In this document: positions 29,153 to 39,178 of the stretch, piece by piece
Numbering within the stretch: position 1 is the stretch's first letter
Layout of the letters: each line of letters opens with the position of its first letter
Assembly: GCA_001247695.2 (NCBI GenBank)
Contig: LGRX02033513.1
Coordinates: forward strand, 17,248-81,247
Direction of reading: 5' to 3'
Origin: Cymbomonas tetramitiformis
Taxonomy: Eukaryota; Chlorophyta; Pyramimonadophyceae; Pyramimonadales; Pyramimonadaceae
Length of the DNA stretch: 64,000 nt
The notes under the pieces: generated by a model
Told to the model about the DNA's origin: nothing
What the model saw: only the letters and a program-made list of their open reading frames with translations
Databases searched by the model: none
Translations under genes and position numbers: made by a program

Positions 29153-32100
29153 TCAGCGGTCTCCACGAGGCAGGTTCATGACACCCAGTCGCTCTCGATG
29201 CACACGAAATACAGGGAGTGCCAGGGGCTTGGTCATGATGTCAGCGGTGTTGTCATCTGTCCCAGTGTATAGCGCCTCTGTGTCCTTGGCCTTGATCAAC
29301 TCCCTGATGTACATGTTCCTGACCTCGATGTGCTTGGATCTGGAGTTGTTCACGTAGTTGGTGGCCAGGTGAATGGCTCCCTGGTTGTCACAGTACATGG
29401 GCACTGGCCTGCATATGTCCACCAGGGAGTCCAGCACGTTGAGAACATACTTGACTTCACGAGCTCCCTCAGACATAGCGATAATCTCGGCCTCGGTAGT
29501 GGATAGGGACACGCTCTTCTGGATCATGGACGAGAATATGATCAGACTCCCACATAGGAATACTGCAATGCCAGAGGTGCTCCTTCTGGTTACCTTGCAC
29601 CCAGCATAGTCGGAGTCAGTGTAGATGGATAGGGGCAAGGGCCTGCTTGGTCCAGTACCACCCCCCCCAGGCACTGAAGCAGTGCGCAGCACCAGCTCGT
29701 AGTCCTTGGTGCCCTTCAGGTACCTCACCACCTGCTTCAGGGCCATGAAGTGCTCTGGACCATACGTGGTGCAGAACCTCGAGAGAACCGATACTGCCGC
29801 CATTATGTCAGGCCGGCTGCAGCGAGCCACCCACTGCAGCTGCCCCAGGAGAGCCCTGTAGGGCATAGCTCCCTTGCCATCAGCAGGTTCCAGTGCAGTG
29901 CCAGGTGACATTGGCAGGCTCGCTGGCTTGGCATCATCCAGGCCATAGGTACTGATGATCTGGGTGATATAACCAGACTGGCATAGGTATGCTGTGTCAC
30001 TCCCCCAGCGCACCCCGATGCCCATGACCAGGTCCAACACTCCAAGATCCTTGCATGCATACTGCGCATGGAAGGATGACACAAAAGTATCATACCAGGA
30101 CTTGTCATTGGTGGCCACCAGATAGTCATCGACATAGGCCAAGATGATCACTTGGAGAGTGGAGTCCCGGATGAAGTACAGGCATGGCTCCACGTCACTT
30201 CTCTTCATTCTGGGGTCATACCCCATGATGAATGCATCTGAGGTGTCGAACCACTCCTTGCCCGCCTGCTTGAGTCCATATACAGCTTTCAGTAGCTTGG
30301 CACACCTGTGCCCCCCATAATCCAGCCCTCGGGGAAGGCGCACATACAGGTCCTCCTCGAGCACGGAGTTCAGGAAAGCAGTGTCCACGTCCATGTGGTA
30401 CACTGTGAGGCCCAGGTTGAGGGCGAGGGTAATGACAACTCTCACAGAGGACAGCTGGGTGCACGGGGCGAAGGTGTCGTAGTAGTCCACGCCATACTCC
30501 TGCTTGTTCCCTCGCACACACACTCTGCTCTTCCTCTTCAGCAGCTCCCGGTTCTTGTCCAACTTGACCTTGAGGACCAGAGACATCTCCAGCAGCTTCA
30601 CCCCAGTTGGCACGTTCTCCTCATCCAGCATCTGCAGAGCCCCCTTGATCTGCACCAGCGCCTCCAGCTCATCCTGAATAGAGCTGAGCCATTCAGCACA
30701 GTCAGGCGCTGTCAATACCTGAACATGAGATCTTGGCTCAGTCACCCCTGCAGGCAGCAGGGCTTCCTGAGCAGCTGGTTTTCCAGTTTCCTGCACACCA
30801 AGGCATGTGTGTGTAGGTGGAAATCGAACATCTCCCTCAGGCAGGTCCAACATGGTGAAGTTGGTGAGGAGCACCAAGCAGTAGGGTTGAGCATGTGGCC
30901 CAAGAGCACGTCCACACACCATGGCTTCCTCGTAGTCCCCCTTCCCTGTCACAGCGCGCACCTCGGTGAAGAGTGGATAGTGGGCATTGATACTCCCATA
31001 TGTAGGGCAGTCCCTCAGTAGTGACAGGCGCTCACTGCCTGGCTCGAGATATGAGCTCAAGCTCACCCAGCACACGTCGTCAGAGGTCTCCACCTTCACA
31101 ACAGCCACAATCTCGTCACTACCTTCAGGGATGTACACACCCTGCTCCAGCACAGCAGTCTTCAACAGCGTAGGCGGAGGATCCATGTAGGGCGCATCCA
31201 GAGTGGTGGCCATGAAGTTGGTCTTGAGAGGGGTCACTGCAGAAGGGTCCCATGAGGTGATCACCTTACCCAGCGTGTCCAGCTTCTCCGAGAAGGTAAC
31301 CATACCAGAGTTGACCACCTTGCCAGCATCACAATCATATAGTAGATAGGCAGATGACACCTCTGAGTGTCCAACATATCTGATCTCACGTGCCCGGTTG
31401 CTGAGCTTGTGTTCACGGACCGTGGGGTCAATGAAGGGATAGGCCCTGCATCCAAATATCCGTAACTGGGACAGGTCAGCGTGCTTGTTCCTGGTAAGGT
31501 AGTAGGATGAAGTCCACCCCAGAGCCTTGCGGAACGTGCGGTTGAGGATGTACACTGCATGGCGGGTGGCCAGAGGCCACATACTTGAACCAAACCCAGA
31601 GGTCAGCAGAAGTGCTCTGGCCATAGCTTGCACATCTCGGTGTGACCTCTCCACCCTCGCCTGGTTCTCGTGCAGGTACGGTGAGCCATGCCTCTGCTCA
31701 ATCCCATGTTCCTCACAGAAGGCTGCAGTCTGTCCAGCTATCATGGTGCTGTCGCCATCGGTGTGGAGCACCATGTGGTACTCACTGGATAGGCCCATGG
31801 TGCTCCTCAGGCGCTTCACCTCCTTCAGATATTGCTGGAAGGTCTGGAGGTAGTCCGACTTGACCTTCAGGTAGAAGATGGATATCCATGTAGTGCAGTC
31901 ATCAACAAATAGTGCAAACCACCTGAACCCCCCAGCACTGACCCTGAAAGGCCCACAGGTATCTGACCACACAAGATTGCCCAGCTCTTTGGACAGCTCC
32001 CTCCCTGTGGGCTTCACAGTAGGCCGGATGGCTTTGGTCAGCCTGCAGGCAATGCACCTTTCGGGGCAATGCTGCACGGGGCTGCCAGAGTACTGTGACT

Positions 32101-35100
32101 CGGTGATACTCATAGGGACACTCTGAGCAAACATGTGGTCAACAGACTTGTCACCAATGTGGCCCAGTCTTACATGTTGCAGCATCTTGATGTCAAGTCG
32201 CTCCGTGGTGTGCGAGTCCTTGAAAAGCACCACTACTGGCCACTTGATGTCCTCGATCCACACACGATCCTCTCCACAGGGATCCAGGTTGGCTACATTA
32301 TAGCATGACTCCCGTGGTGCAGAAAAGATCCTAGCACCAACAGGGTATTCATGAATGATGTCAAACTGAGAGACCAGACTCCACCAGCTCGCTGTAACCC
32401 ATTTAGGTAATATGAGCATGAACTTGGTGTTAGAGGGGTCTCTGGCGAAGTCAGCGAGGGCCTTCTGGAGACACCGTAGAATAATGTCGTGGTCAAACGG
32501 TGGGTTCCCATAGCACTGCTTGCCAGCCCAGTCCTTGTCAAAGCATGAGTCAGTGATGGTACAGTGGTGCTCCAGGATGTGGTTGTCATCAGAGGAAAAT
32601 AGCTCCAGGAGAAAAGGACCATGAGTGGTGAAGTGAGGCTTGGTGTCCTCAAACTTCCAGTCAGAACGGTCTCGTTGATCGTCAGTATGTGTCACAGCAC
32701 AGGCTAGATGTGTATCCAGAGTGCCATATGTGTCTTCATGCATAATATACTGGTTGCCAACTCTGGCAAAGGAGAACACAACCCCCCCTTTGGATAAAGT
32801 TCTAGCCCCAAAGTCCACACTGAAACCTGCATCCTCCAGGGCCACCACAGATAAAAGGTTGAAGGGCTGACCAGGTATGCAGTGCGTGTCCATGAACCGC
32901 AGCCCAACTACACGCCCAGACTCCACATCCCTCTTGGCAAAGGTCACTGAGCCACTGCCAGAGGAGTCCACAGACTGACTCTGCACCACACTGAAAGTCT
33001 CACAGGCTGTAGTATCATAGTCCGCATTAAACATGTGAACAGAGTTGAAAATGTGCTTGGTGGCACCACTGTCAATAACAGCACTCTTGCCCCCATCAGA
33101 CCGAGTGCGACCGCCACCAGCACGCACACCACATGCCACCTGAGCATGGCAGAAGTCCACCTCCTCGATAAGGCCATCACATGCATCACCACAGCAGTCC
33201 TCACAGTTGTCCTCATAATAGTCACTGGGGAGCAGACCCACAGTGCAGATGGGAACCCTGCAAGGCTGAGAAAGTAGTCCAGAGGCCCAATCATCAGAGG
33301 GGTCATAACCCACTCCTTCAACGGGCTGCCCAAGGTCCACAGAGTCCTCCCCCTCGTCTAAGTGCCCATGGTACACACCCTCCTCCTCCTCGTCAGAGTC
33401 AGAGGCATCCTCCAGATCTGGTAGAGAATCACCACAATCTGAGGCAGAGTCCGAACCTGAAGTGAGGCCAGGAGCCTCTACAGCAGAGGCACTGCCAGGC
33501 AGCTCAGAGACAGAGAGAGGATCAGGCATACAGCTGTCCCCCATTGGGTGGTAAGACCAGGAATCCCGGTCTCCAAAAAGCTGATCATAATTAGGTGAGC
33601 CCACCATATCAGCAGAGCCAGAATCACCTGTCACTGGCCCCTCCTCCTCCTCGTCAGAGTCAGAGGCATCTTCTAAGTCTGGCAGGGAATCATCACCATC
33701 CGAGTCATCGTCCGAGGACTCATCGACACCCCACCCCTCATCGAAGGACAGCATGCCTGCATAGTGCTGCACCACCCGTACCAAGGCTCTAGTGGCCTTC
33801 CCGAGTTCAGAGGCCCAGCTGTGCAGGTCCTCAAGCGAGGTGCGCACCATCACGGACTCCAGCTTCAGCAATATATCCATGTCATCTGTAAGCTGCCTGA
33901 TGAGGTTGCGCTGGTAGAGGATCACCCCGAGACTGACAGTACACTCAACACCACGAGGAAGGGTAGTGCCCCTGTCAAGTATGTCACAAGCACGAAGGTA
34001 TATCTCCACAGTCCCAGCCATCATGATAGAATGCCACTGCTGCAACTCAGGCTTGAACCATAATTGCCTGGGGGATATCTGAAAAATGCCACCCAGGTGT
34101 TGGTCACGTCCACAATCCCACTGGGCCTGTGTCCTCTTCAGACGAGCCTTGTCAGGGAAGAAGGCAGTAAGGACATCAATGTAGACCCACGAGTCATAAA
34201 CAGGCACAACCTTGGCGCTGTGATTATGCTTGCTGGGGACGTAGCAGTGGTGCTTCTTCCTGGTCCTGCGAGGAGGGCACCCCACTGAAGACAACTCCAC
34301 ACGAGGTGCACTCACAGTGCCCTCATTGTCCTCGGTGCACCCATCAGTGGCATGGGACACAACGAGCTCAGGCTCGCCCACGTCCACCAGGACAGAGTAG
34401 TAATTGAACACCGGGAGCTCATAGGGCTGGGACTCCACAGGTACAGAGCCTCGACCACATATCCAATGCTCGCACTGGGCCAAACTGGAAGGCAGTGACC
34501 CAGAGATGCTGAGTCTGAGTTTAGCAGAGTCATTCTCAAAGGTGTTCCAGCGCCATGCAGCCTCACGGGCAGCTCTCTCCCAGTGAGTGAATAAAGTCCC
34601 ACCATTATCAGAGTGCTTCTCCATCTCGCCAGCAGTGTGGGGCACAACACTCGCACCTGACTCTGAGCTGAGGGCAGAGTGTTCACCTTCCAGAAATTCA
34701 CACAACGAGAACTCCTGGTACGTTGACAGCTGGCTCGAAGTCGGACAAGAGGTCAGCGAGCCAGAGATGCTATCACAACCAGATTCCAACAGCCCAGAAC
34801 CGTAGTGACTGGAATATATATCTTCACCAGCCTCGTCCAGACCAGGGTGCAAGTCAGATGTACTCGCCTCCCGAATAGCGAAGGCGACCTCACCAGCTTC
34901 TTCCAGTCCAGGATAAAGCTCAGATTTCCCAGCTGCAGCGCCAAGATGTCCACCAGGCTTCGGTAAGCTACCATTCTTCTCGTAGTCAGCCACTCTCTTG
35001 AGAACCGCCTCCTTGGCGGTCGCCGTAGCCTTCTTGAGGAAAGCCTCCCGCTTCTCGACGTTCTTGATGAAGCAGTCCTTAGCAGAGTGCCCGCGTCTGT

Positions 35101-36157
35101 GACACACAGGGCACGGCACCTTGACAGCCAGCTGCTTCCTCTTCCCCTCCTCCTGCCTGCGCCTGTCGTCAGCGATGGCACCAGCAGTCTCATATTGAGT
35201 CTGCAGTGCGTGGGCAGTTTGCGCTACACCAGCGCGCGGAGCGAGTATGGTGTCGTAGTGAGATGCTACCTGGGCCGACAGCACACTCACGGTCGGCATG
35301 GCCTCAGACATAAATTTGGACTTGACGAGCATATAGTCCGGGTGCAGTCGTACAATAGCCATGGCAGTAAAGATGGTCTCAACTGTCTCCATACACAGAG
35401 GCTTGCCAGAAGGCGTAACGCGCGTATTCGCGGAGTATTCGCGTATACGACGAATTGCCTCCCTCGACTCCAAAAACGTGGGGAGAGGAGGAGCAAGTCT
35501 CGAGAGTTGATTCGGTAGCGACAGCAGCTTGTCCACCTGAGTGATGAAGTAGACAGCGCTGGTGTCGTGTCGCAATTGGGCCAGTTCTCGCCAAGCTCCG
35601 TGACCGTCAGAATACTCTTCGTAGCTACGAACAAGAGCGTTCGCAGTACCCGTGGTAACGCGGCAGAGGAAGTCATAAAACAGTTGATTCGCTTCCTCAA
35701 GATAATGTTTATCCTCCCTCACCTCTTGGAGCGGAGTAGACGCCATAAGCAACAATGCTAGAGAAGGGTGGCGGCAAGACGGCTTAATTCTCGAACAAAA
35801 CTCGTCCCAATGTCCTTCCTGGTCAGTTTTACCAGAAAAGTGCGAGTCCGCGGTAAGCCCCTTAGTCATATAAGAAAGACTAGGCAAAGGACGTTGCCCA
35901 CTAACGGGCGACAAAAGTAGATGCTTGTCCTCAGGGACAGGAGCGGCGTTGAGGCCTGGTTGATGAAGGTTGCTCAGGCTGTGGAGCTGAGCACTCAAAC
36001 CTTTCACCATATCCTTAAGCGCCGAGATATCCTCCTGCTGGTTACTCAGCATAACATCTCGCGAAGTCGACTCGCCAGAGTAGGACACTTCATACTCTGG
36101 CGCGCTACCAGCAGGTGGCGGTGTCGCAGCTTGGCTGTAGCTCTTCCCTTTGACCAT
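29153..36157 (-). CDS. Ty1/copia gag-pol polyprotein, 2,334 aa, uninterrupted
   Basis: One open frame from ATG 36157. Zinc knuckle CPVCHRRGHSAKDC at residues 349-362; aspartic protease VIDSGATKH near 1028; GAG-pre-integrase HVRLGH...CIACRLTK near 1310-1370; integrase from VWSDTCGPF (Asp near 1399) with HTDGDS and VERSHRD; reverse transcriptase AFLNSVLEEDLYVRLP and YVDD at 2008-2011; RNase H YTDSDYAG and SLSTTEAE, then SKHIEVR. It is much longer than the roughly 1,300-1,500 aa usual for copia. The extra is mainly a 660-residue acidic linker between zinc knuckle and protease, plus an insertion with NPPF at 1218-1221. No stop or frameshift is seen, so the element may be competent. Confidence 0.97.
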   Translation of the reverse strand: MVKGKSYSQAATPPPAGSAPEYEVSYSGESTSRDVMLSNQQEDISALKDMVKGLSAQLHSLSNLHQPGLNAAPVPEDKHLLLSPVSGQRPLPSLSYMTKGLTADSHFSGKTDQEGHWDEFCSRIKPSCRHPSLALLLMASTPLQEVREDKHYLEEANQLFYDFLCRVTTGTANALVRSYEEYSDGHGAWRELAQLRHDTSAVYFITQVDKLLSLPNQLSRLAPPLPTFLESREAIRRIREYSANTRVTPSGKPLCMETVETIFTAMAIVRLHPDYMLVKSKFMSEAMPTVSVLSAQVASHYDTILAPRAGVAQTAHALQTQYETAGAIADDRRRQEEGKRKQLAVKVPCPVCHRRGHSAKDCFIKNVEKREAFLKKATATAKEAVLKRVADYEKNGSLPKPGGHLGAAAGKSELYPGLEEAGEVAFAIREASTSDLHPGLDEAGEDIYSSHYGSGLLESGCDSISGSLTSCPTSSQLSTYQEFSLCEFLEGEHSALSSESGASVVPHTAGEMEKHSDNGGTLFTHWERAAREAAWRWNTFENDSAKLRLSISGSLPSSLAQCEHWICGRGSVPVESQPYELPVFNYYSVLVDVGEPELVVSHATDGCTEDNEGTVSAPRVELSSVGCPPRRTRKKHHCYVPSKHNHSAKVVPVYDSWVYIDVLTAFFPDKARLKRTQAQWDCGRDQHLGGIFQISPRQLWFKPELQQWHSIMMAGTVEIYLRACDILDRGTTLPRGVECTVSLGVILYQRNLIRQLTDDMDILLKLESVMVRTSLEDLHSWASELGKATRALVRVVQHYAGMLSFDEGWGVDESSDDDSDGDDSLPDLEDASDSDEEEEGPVTGDSGSADMVGSPNYDQLFGDRDSWSYHPMGDSCMPDPLSVSELPGSASAVEAPGLTSGSDSASDCGDSLPDLEDASDSDEEEEGVYHGHLDEGEDSVDLGQPVEGVGYDPSDDWASGLLSQPCRVPICTVGLLPSDYYEDNCEDCCGDACDGLIEEVDFCHAQVACGVRAGGGRTRSDGGKSAVIDSGATKHIFNSVHMFNADYDTTACETFSVVQSQSVDSSGSGSVTFAKRDVESGRVVGLRFMDTHCIPGQPFNLLSVVALEDAGFSVDFGARTLSKGGVVFSFARVGNQYIMHEDTYGTLDTHLACAVTHTDDQRDRSDWKFEDTKPHFTTHGPFLLELFSSDDNHILEHHCTITDSCFDKDWAGKQCYGNPPFDHDIILRCLQKALADFARDPSNTKFMLILPKWVTASWWSLVSQFDIIHEYPVGARIFSAPRESCYNVANLDPCGEDRVWIEDIKWPVVVLFKDSHTTERLDIKMLQHVRLGHIGDKSVDHMFAQSVPMSITESQYSGSPVQHCPERCIACRLTKAIRPTVKPTGRELSKELGNLVWSDTCGPFRVSAGGFRWFALFVDDCTTWISIFYLKVKSDYLQTFQQYLKEVKRLRSTMGLSSEYHMVLHTDGDSTMIAGQTAAFCEEHGIEQRHGSPYLHENQARVERSHRDVQAMARALLLTSGFGSSMWPLATRHAVYILNRTFRKALGWTSSYYLTRNKHADLSQLRIFGCRAYPFIDPTVREHKLSNRAREIRYVGHSEVSSAYLLYDCDAGKVVNSGMVTFSEKLDTLGKVITSWDPSAVTPLKTNFMATTLDAPYMDPPPTLLKTAVLEQGVYIPEGSDEIVAVVKVETSDDVCWVSLSSYLEPGSERLSLLRDCPTYGSINAHYPLFTEVRAVTGKGDYEEAMVCGRALGPHAQPYCLVLLTNFTMLDLPEGDVRFPPTHTCLGVQETGKPAAQEALLPAGVTEPRSHVQVLTAPDCAEWLSSIQDELEALVQIKGALQMLDEENVPTGVKLLEMSLVLKVKLDKNRELLKRKSRVCVRGNKQEYGVDYYDTFAPCTQLSSVRVVITLALNLGLTVYHMDVDTAFLNSVLEEDLYVRLPRGLDYGGHRCAKLLKAVYGLKQAGKEWFDTSDAFIMGYDPRMKRSDVEPCLYFIRDSTLQVIILAYVDDYLVATNDKSWYDTFVSSFHAQYACKDLGVLDLVMGIGVRWGSDTAYLCQSGYITQIISTYGLDDAKPASLPMSPGTALEPADGKGAMPYRALLGQLQWVARCSRPDIMAAVSVLSRFCTTYGPEHFMALKQVVRYLKGTKDYELVLRTASVPGGGGTGPSRPLPLSIYTDSDYAGCKVTRRSTSGIAVFLCGSLIIFSSMIQKSVSLSTTEAEIIAMSEGAREVKYVLNVLDSLVDICRPVPMYCDNQGAIHLATNYVNNSRSKHIEVRNMYIRELIKAKDTEALYTGTDDNTADIMTKPLALPVFRVHRERLGVMNLPRGDR

Positions 36158-36227
36158 AGTGAATTCTCTTACGCGCAGCGGAAAATTTGCGTGATAAACA
36201 AAAATGGATCCTCACTTACAACGTAAG

Positions 36228-36240
36228 TGGGCCCATAACC
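36228..36240 (-). promoter_or_regulatory. primer-binding site matching the initiator tRNA-Met anticodon arm
   Basis: The plus-strand text TGGGCCCATAACC equals the anticodon stem-loop of eukaryotic initiator tRNA-Met (anticodon CAU), and it directly abuts the LTR edge at 36241. The element RNA would therefore pair with an internally cut half-tRNA, as known for Drosophila copia and yeast Ty5, rather than with a tRNA 3' end. Confidence 0.85.
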
Positions 36241-36651
36241 TTTTAGGATTCAGAGTCGGGTAATTTGCAAAAGCAACTGCTAACTTTCATTATCATAAGA
36301 TATACCAGTTCGCAGCTCGAAACGCCACGAACATTTGCGCGCCATCATTACTGATTGGCCAGTCTAAGTGAAAGTTCGCTATTTATTCAGTTATGACGTG
36401 CCACTGCCAGGTTCATAACGACTGCAGTGACACGTCTGCGATGGGCCGTGAACTATTACACACAGTGTCTTGCCGATGGTCATCATTTGATCCAACGGCC
36501 ACGATTAGTTCAGCAGATCTAGATCTAGATCTAAGGGTTTCATAGGGTTTCTTCAGGGTTTCTTCAGGGTTTGATCATCCTGAGTGCTGTACAGGGCCTA
36601 GACAGTCATGCTTTACATCAAACTGATCAGCAGACACTGCAGATTCCAACA
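36241..36651 (-). repeat. 5' LTR of copia element
   Basis: 411 bp, near-identical to 28609-29019. The promoter and polyadenylation signals of the element should lie here; I cannot pinpoint a TATA box with confidence. Confidence 0.95.
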
Positions 36652-36656
36652 CATGT
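36652..36656. other. target-site duplication CATGT, right
   Basis: Partner of 28604-28608. Confidence 0.85.
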
Positions 36657-37142
36657 ACCTTGCTCCAATGGCAGCATCGGATGACCACATGTGGAGATAT
36701 TATGGCTGGCTGGTTGGGCTGCCACGCCCAGAAAGATGGTGCCCTTGCTCGGGGATCCTTCTCAAAAGTGTAATGCCTGCAAATGTGTGTTGCATGGCAA
36801 AGTCGATGTCCGCGATTAAAGGAAATGTCTAGATTCGAATGAAATGGAACTTTAATGGCTTGTCCTAGCGAATGGCACAAAAGCCACTTGGTGACAAATC
36901 GAGACGTGACAGAATGGCAGAATGACAGAATGACAACGATCGAGATGCCACTTGGTGACAAATCGAGGCGTGACAGAATTATCAAAAGGAACAGAGTTGA
37001 GGCCCCGTCACTTCGTGGCCATTAGATACATTGCCACAGTTTGTTAACCGTCTTTGTCACCCTACTGTGCCAACGCGTCACTGGTCAGTGATTTTTGAAT
37101 CAGCCAACCCACTAAAATTCCACTGCTTTCCAATTTAAACAG
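36657..37142 (+). other. right remainder of the DIRS-like element
   Basis: Directly continues the sequence broken by copia. A short frame (YYGWLVGLPRPERWCPCSGI) could be part of a recombinase or integrase-like protein. Repeated GTGACAGAATGGCAGAATGACAG-type units (shown here in part) begin near 36900. Confidence 0.35.
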
Positions 37143-37300
37143 AAAGTCAGAATGCCAGAATGCCAGAATGCCAGAATGCCAGAATGTCAGAATGCCTGAA
37201 TGTCAGAATGCCAGAATGTCAGAATGCCAGAATGCCTGAATGTCAGAATGCCAGAATGTCAGATTGTCAGAATGCCAGAACGACCGAAAGATAGAAAGAC
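37143..37300. repeat. 10-bp minisatellite (CAGAATGCC-type)
   Basis: About 14 copies of AGAATGCC/AGAATGTC units in tandem. Confidence 0.9.
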
Positions 37301-37605
37301 AGAATGGCAAAGACCGAGATGTCACAAACAAGGGTCGGTATTGGAGGGACCGGGCATTCCGGGTCCCCATCTCGTTTTCTGGGGCTTCCCAACTCTTCAA
37401 GCCCAAGCCCAAGACAAGAATGATTCTTTGTTACAACTTTCCAACGATTGGAACGACTCACCAGCATAGACAAAGGGGAGTCCCCTCCTTAGCAATGTAA
37501 AGTGAGTCCGCTAAAGTCATTCTTTTCAAGCAAAAACACTTGCAGTTTGCTTCGGCGAATTTCATGTCTGTGATCAAAGAAAACTTACGTTATGCGGAGG
37601 AGCGT

Positions 37606-38385
37606 GCAAGGCAAGCCGCGCCACTGCGAGAGATTGATCGCAAGCTACCTCGGCGTGCAAGGCAAGCCGCGCCACTGCGAGAGATCGATCACAAGCTACC
37701 TCGCCGTGCAAGGCAAGCCGCGACACTGCGAGAGATCGATCACAAGCTACCTCGCCGTGCAAGGCAAGCCGCGCCACTGCGAGAGATCGATCACAAGCTA
37801 CCTCGCCGTGCAAGGCAAGCCGCGCCACTGCGAGAGATCGATCACAAGTTACCTCGGCGTGCAAGGTGCCAAGCTACCACGGCGTGCAAGGCAAGCCGCG
37901 CCACTGCGAGAGATCGATCACAAGCTACCTCGCCGTGCAAGCGAGAGATCGATCACAAGCTACCTCGCCGTGCAAGGTAAACCACGCCACTGCGAGAGAT
38001 CGATCACAAGCTACCTCGGCGTGCAAGGCAAGCCGCGCCACTGCGAGGGATCGATCACAAGCTGCCTCCGCGTGCAAGGCAAGCCGCACCACTGCGAGAG
38101 ATCGATCACAAGCTACCTCGCCGTGCAAGGTAAACCACGCCACTGCGAGAAATCGATCGCAAGCTACCTCGGCGTGCAAGGCAAGCCGCGCCACTGCGAG
38201 AGATCAATCGCAAGTTACCTCGGCGTGCAAGGCAAGCCGCGCCACTGCGAGAAATCGATCACAAGCTACCTCGCCGTGCAAGGTAAGCCGCGCCACTGCG
38301 AGAGATCGATCACAAGTTACCTCGGCGTGCAAGGCAAGCCGCGCCACTGCGAGAGATCGATCGCAAGCTACCTCGGCGTGATACA
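37606..38385. repeat. 51-bp minisatellite, about 15 copies
   Basis: The unit begins GCAAGGCAAGCCGCGCCACT and contains GAGAGATCGATC. Since 51 is a multiple of three, long frames stay open on both strands by arithmetic alone (for example a 17-residue RQAAPLREIDHKLPRRA repeat). One truncated and one interrupted unit occur near 37,865-37,950. No start context or splice evidence supports a protein. Confidence 0.95.
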
Positions 38386-39178
38386 CTGCCACCGCGCAAC
38401 AGCCCCGTCTGCCTCCGGCTACTCCGTTTGCACCGTGGTGCAGGCCAATGGGGAGCCCCGGGGTGATGGCGGAAGGGCCAGCAGCGCACCTATAGAATAT
38501 CTGGTCGGGATCGTGTACCGTTGGGCCATATATTCCGAGAATTTGCACTCCGTGGACATGCTCCGGAATATACTGCCTGCAAAGCGTCCACATGGCAATC
38601 TGTGAGTGGCCTCCGTGCACCCATCATGGAGCGCAGTCACGCGGAGAAACAACCGGAGCCGTACAAGGACCGAACTTTGCAAACTTCGATGGAGCCTGAC
38701 TGGTCATGCATTGGCCCAAGTGGTCGACTGTTTTCACGTCGTCTGTTTCGCATAGCGAATGGTTTTTGTATTGACATGGGCTTAATCACTGTTCGGGCGA
38801 AGGAATGTCGTGCGGGCTGTCCAACCCCGTGTGTGCGTGCGGAGTTGCTATTAAGATCCTTACGATCTTCCTTTCTAGAGTTCGCGAACTTCTGAAAGTT
38901 CACGAATACCGAATCGGATTCACTAAAATGTGTTCTGTGGCACTAAGGTCCGTGACACTGTTGCCGCGATCTTCACCGTGACGCACGGTTTTGATCGTAC
39001 GGGTGACATGGTTTCAGGCCCTAAAACCTAGCCTCATACTCGGAGTTTCTGGCCTTATGCCTCGGGTTTCATGCCCTAGAGTTCAGAGCTCGTCATCCTA
39101 ACTACTGGCCACGACTGTCGCCCATTACATTGCAGCAACTCGGAGTCTAACACTAAGCCTGCTGTAGCAATCATCTGA
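38386..39178. other. intergenic spacer between minisatellites
   Basis: No supported gene. Short frames on both strands lack domain or splice evidence. Confidence 0.35.

Larger units (their letters stand above)
28609..36651 (-). mobile_element. Ty1/copia LTR retrotransposon, apparently full length
   Basis: 8,043 bp on the minus strand: two 411-bp LTRs, a primer-binding site, one long polyprotein frame and a polypurine tract. It is flanked by the 5-bp duplication CATGT (28604-28608 and 36652-36656). I count two differences between the LTRs, so insertion was recent. The domain order protease-integrase-RT-RNase H defines Ty1/copia. It interrupts the older DIRS-like element. Confidence 0.95.
25778..37142 (+). 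mobile_element. decayed DIRS-like (tyrosine-recombinase) retroelement, split by a copia insertion
   Basis: A perfect 13-bp inverted repeat (CTGTTTAAATTGG at 25778-25790, complement at 37130-37142) with weaker similarity inward (TTTTAGTGG) bounds the region. Inside are reverse-transcriptase remnants (27.1-27.86 kb) and tyrosine-recombinase-like remnants (27.93-28.3 kb), in the order expected for DIRS elements. The segment 36835-36960 resembles 25785-25915 in direct orientation, which might be an internal complementary region. Taking out the copia insertion leaves about 3.3 kb, so it is also deleted internally. The borders are an inference. Confidence 0.5.

Noticed and set aside
37606..38385. 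CRISPR array
   Set aside because: Units are tandem without unique spacers and no cas genes are near; it is a minisatellite.
37592..38605. 337-codon frame through the 51-bp repeat as a repetitive protein gene
   Set aside because: Frames stay open on both strands because the period is a multiple of three; no start, splice or domain support.
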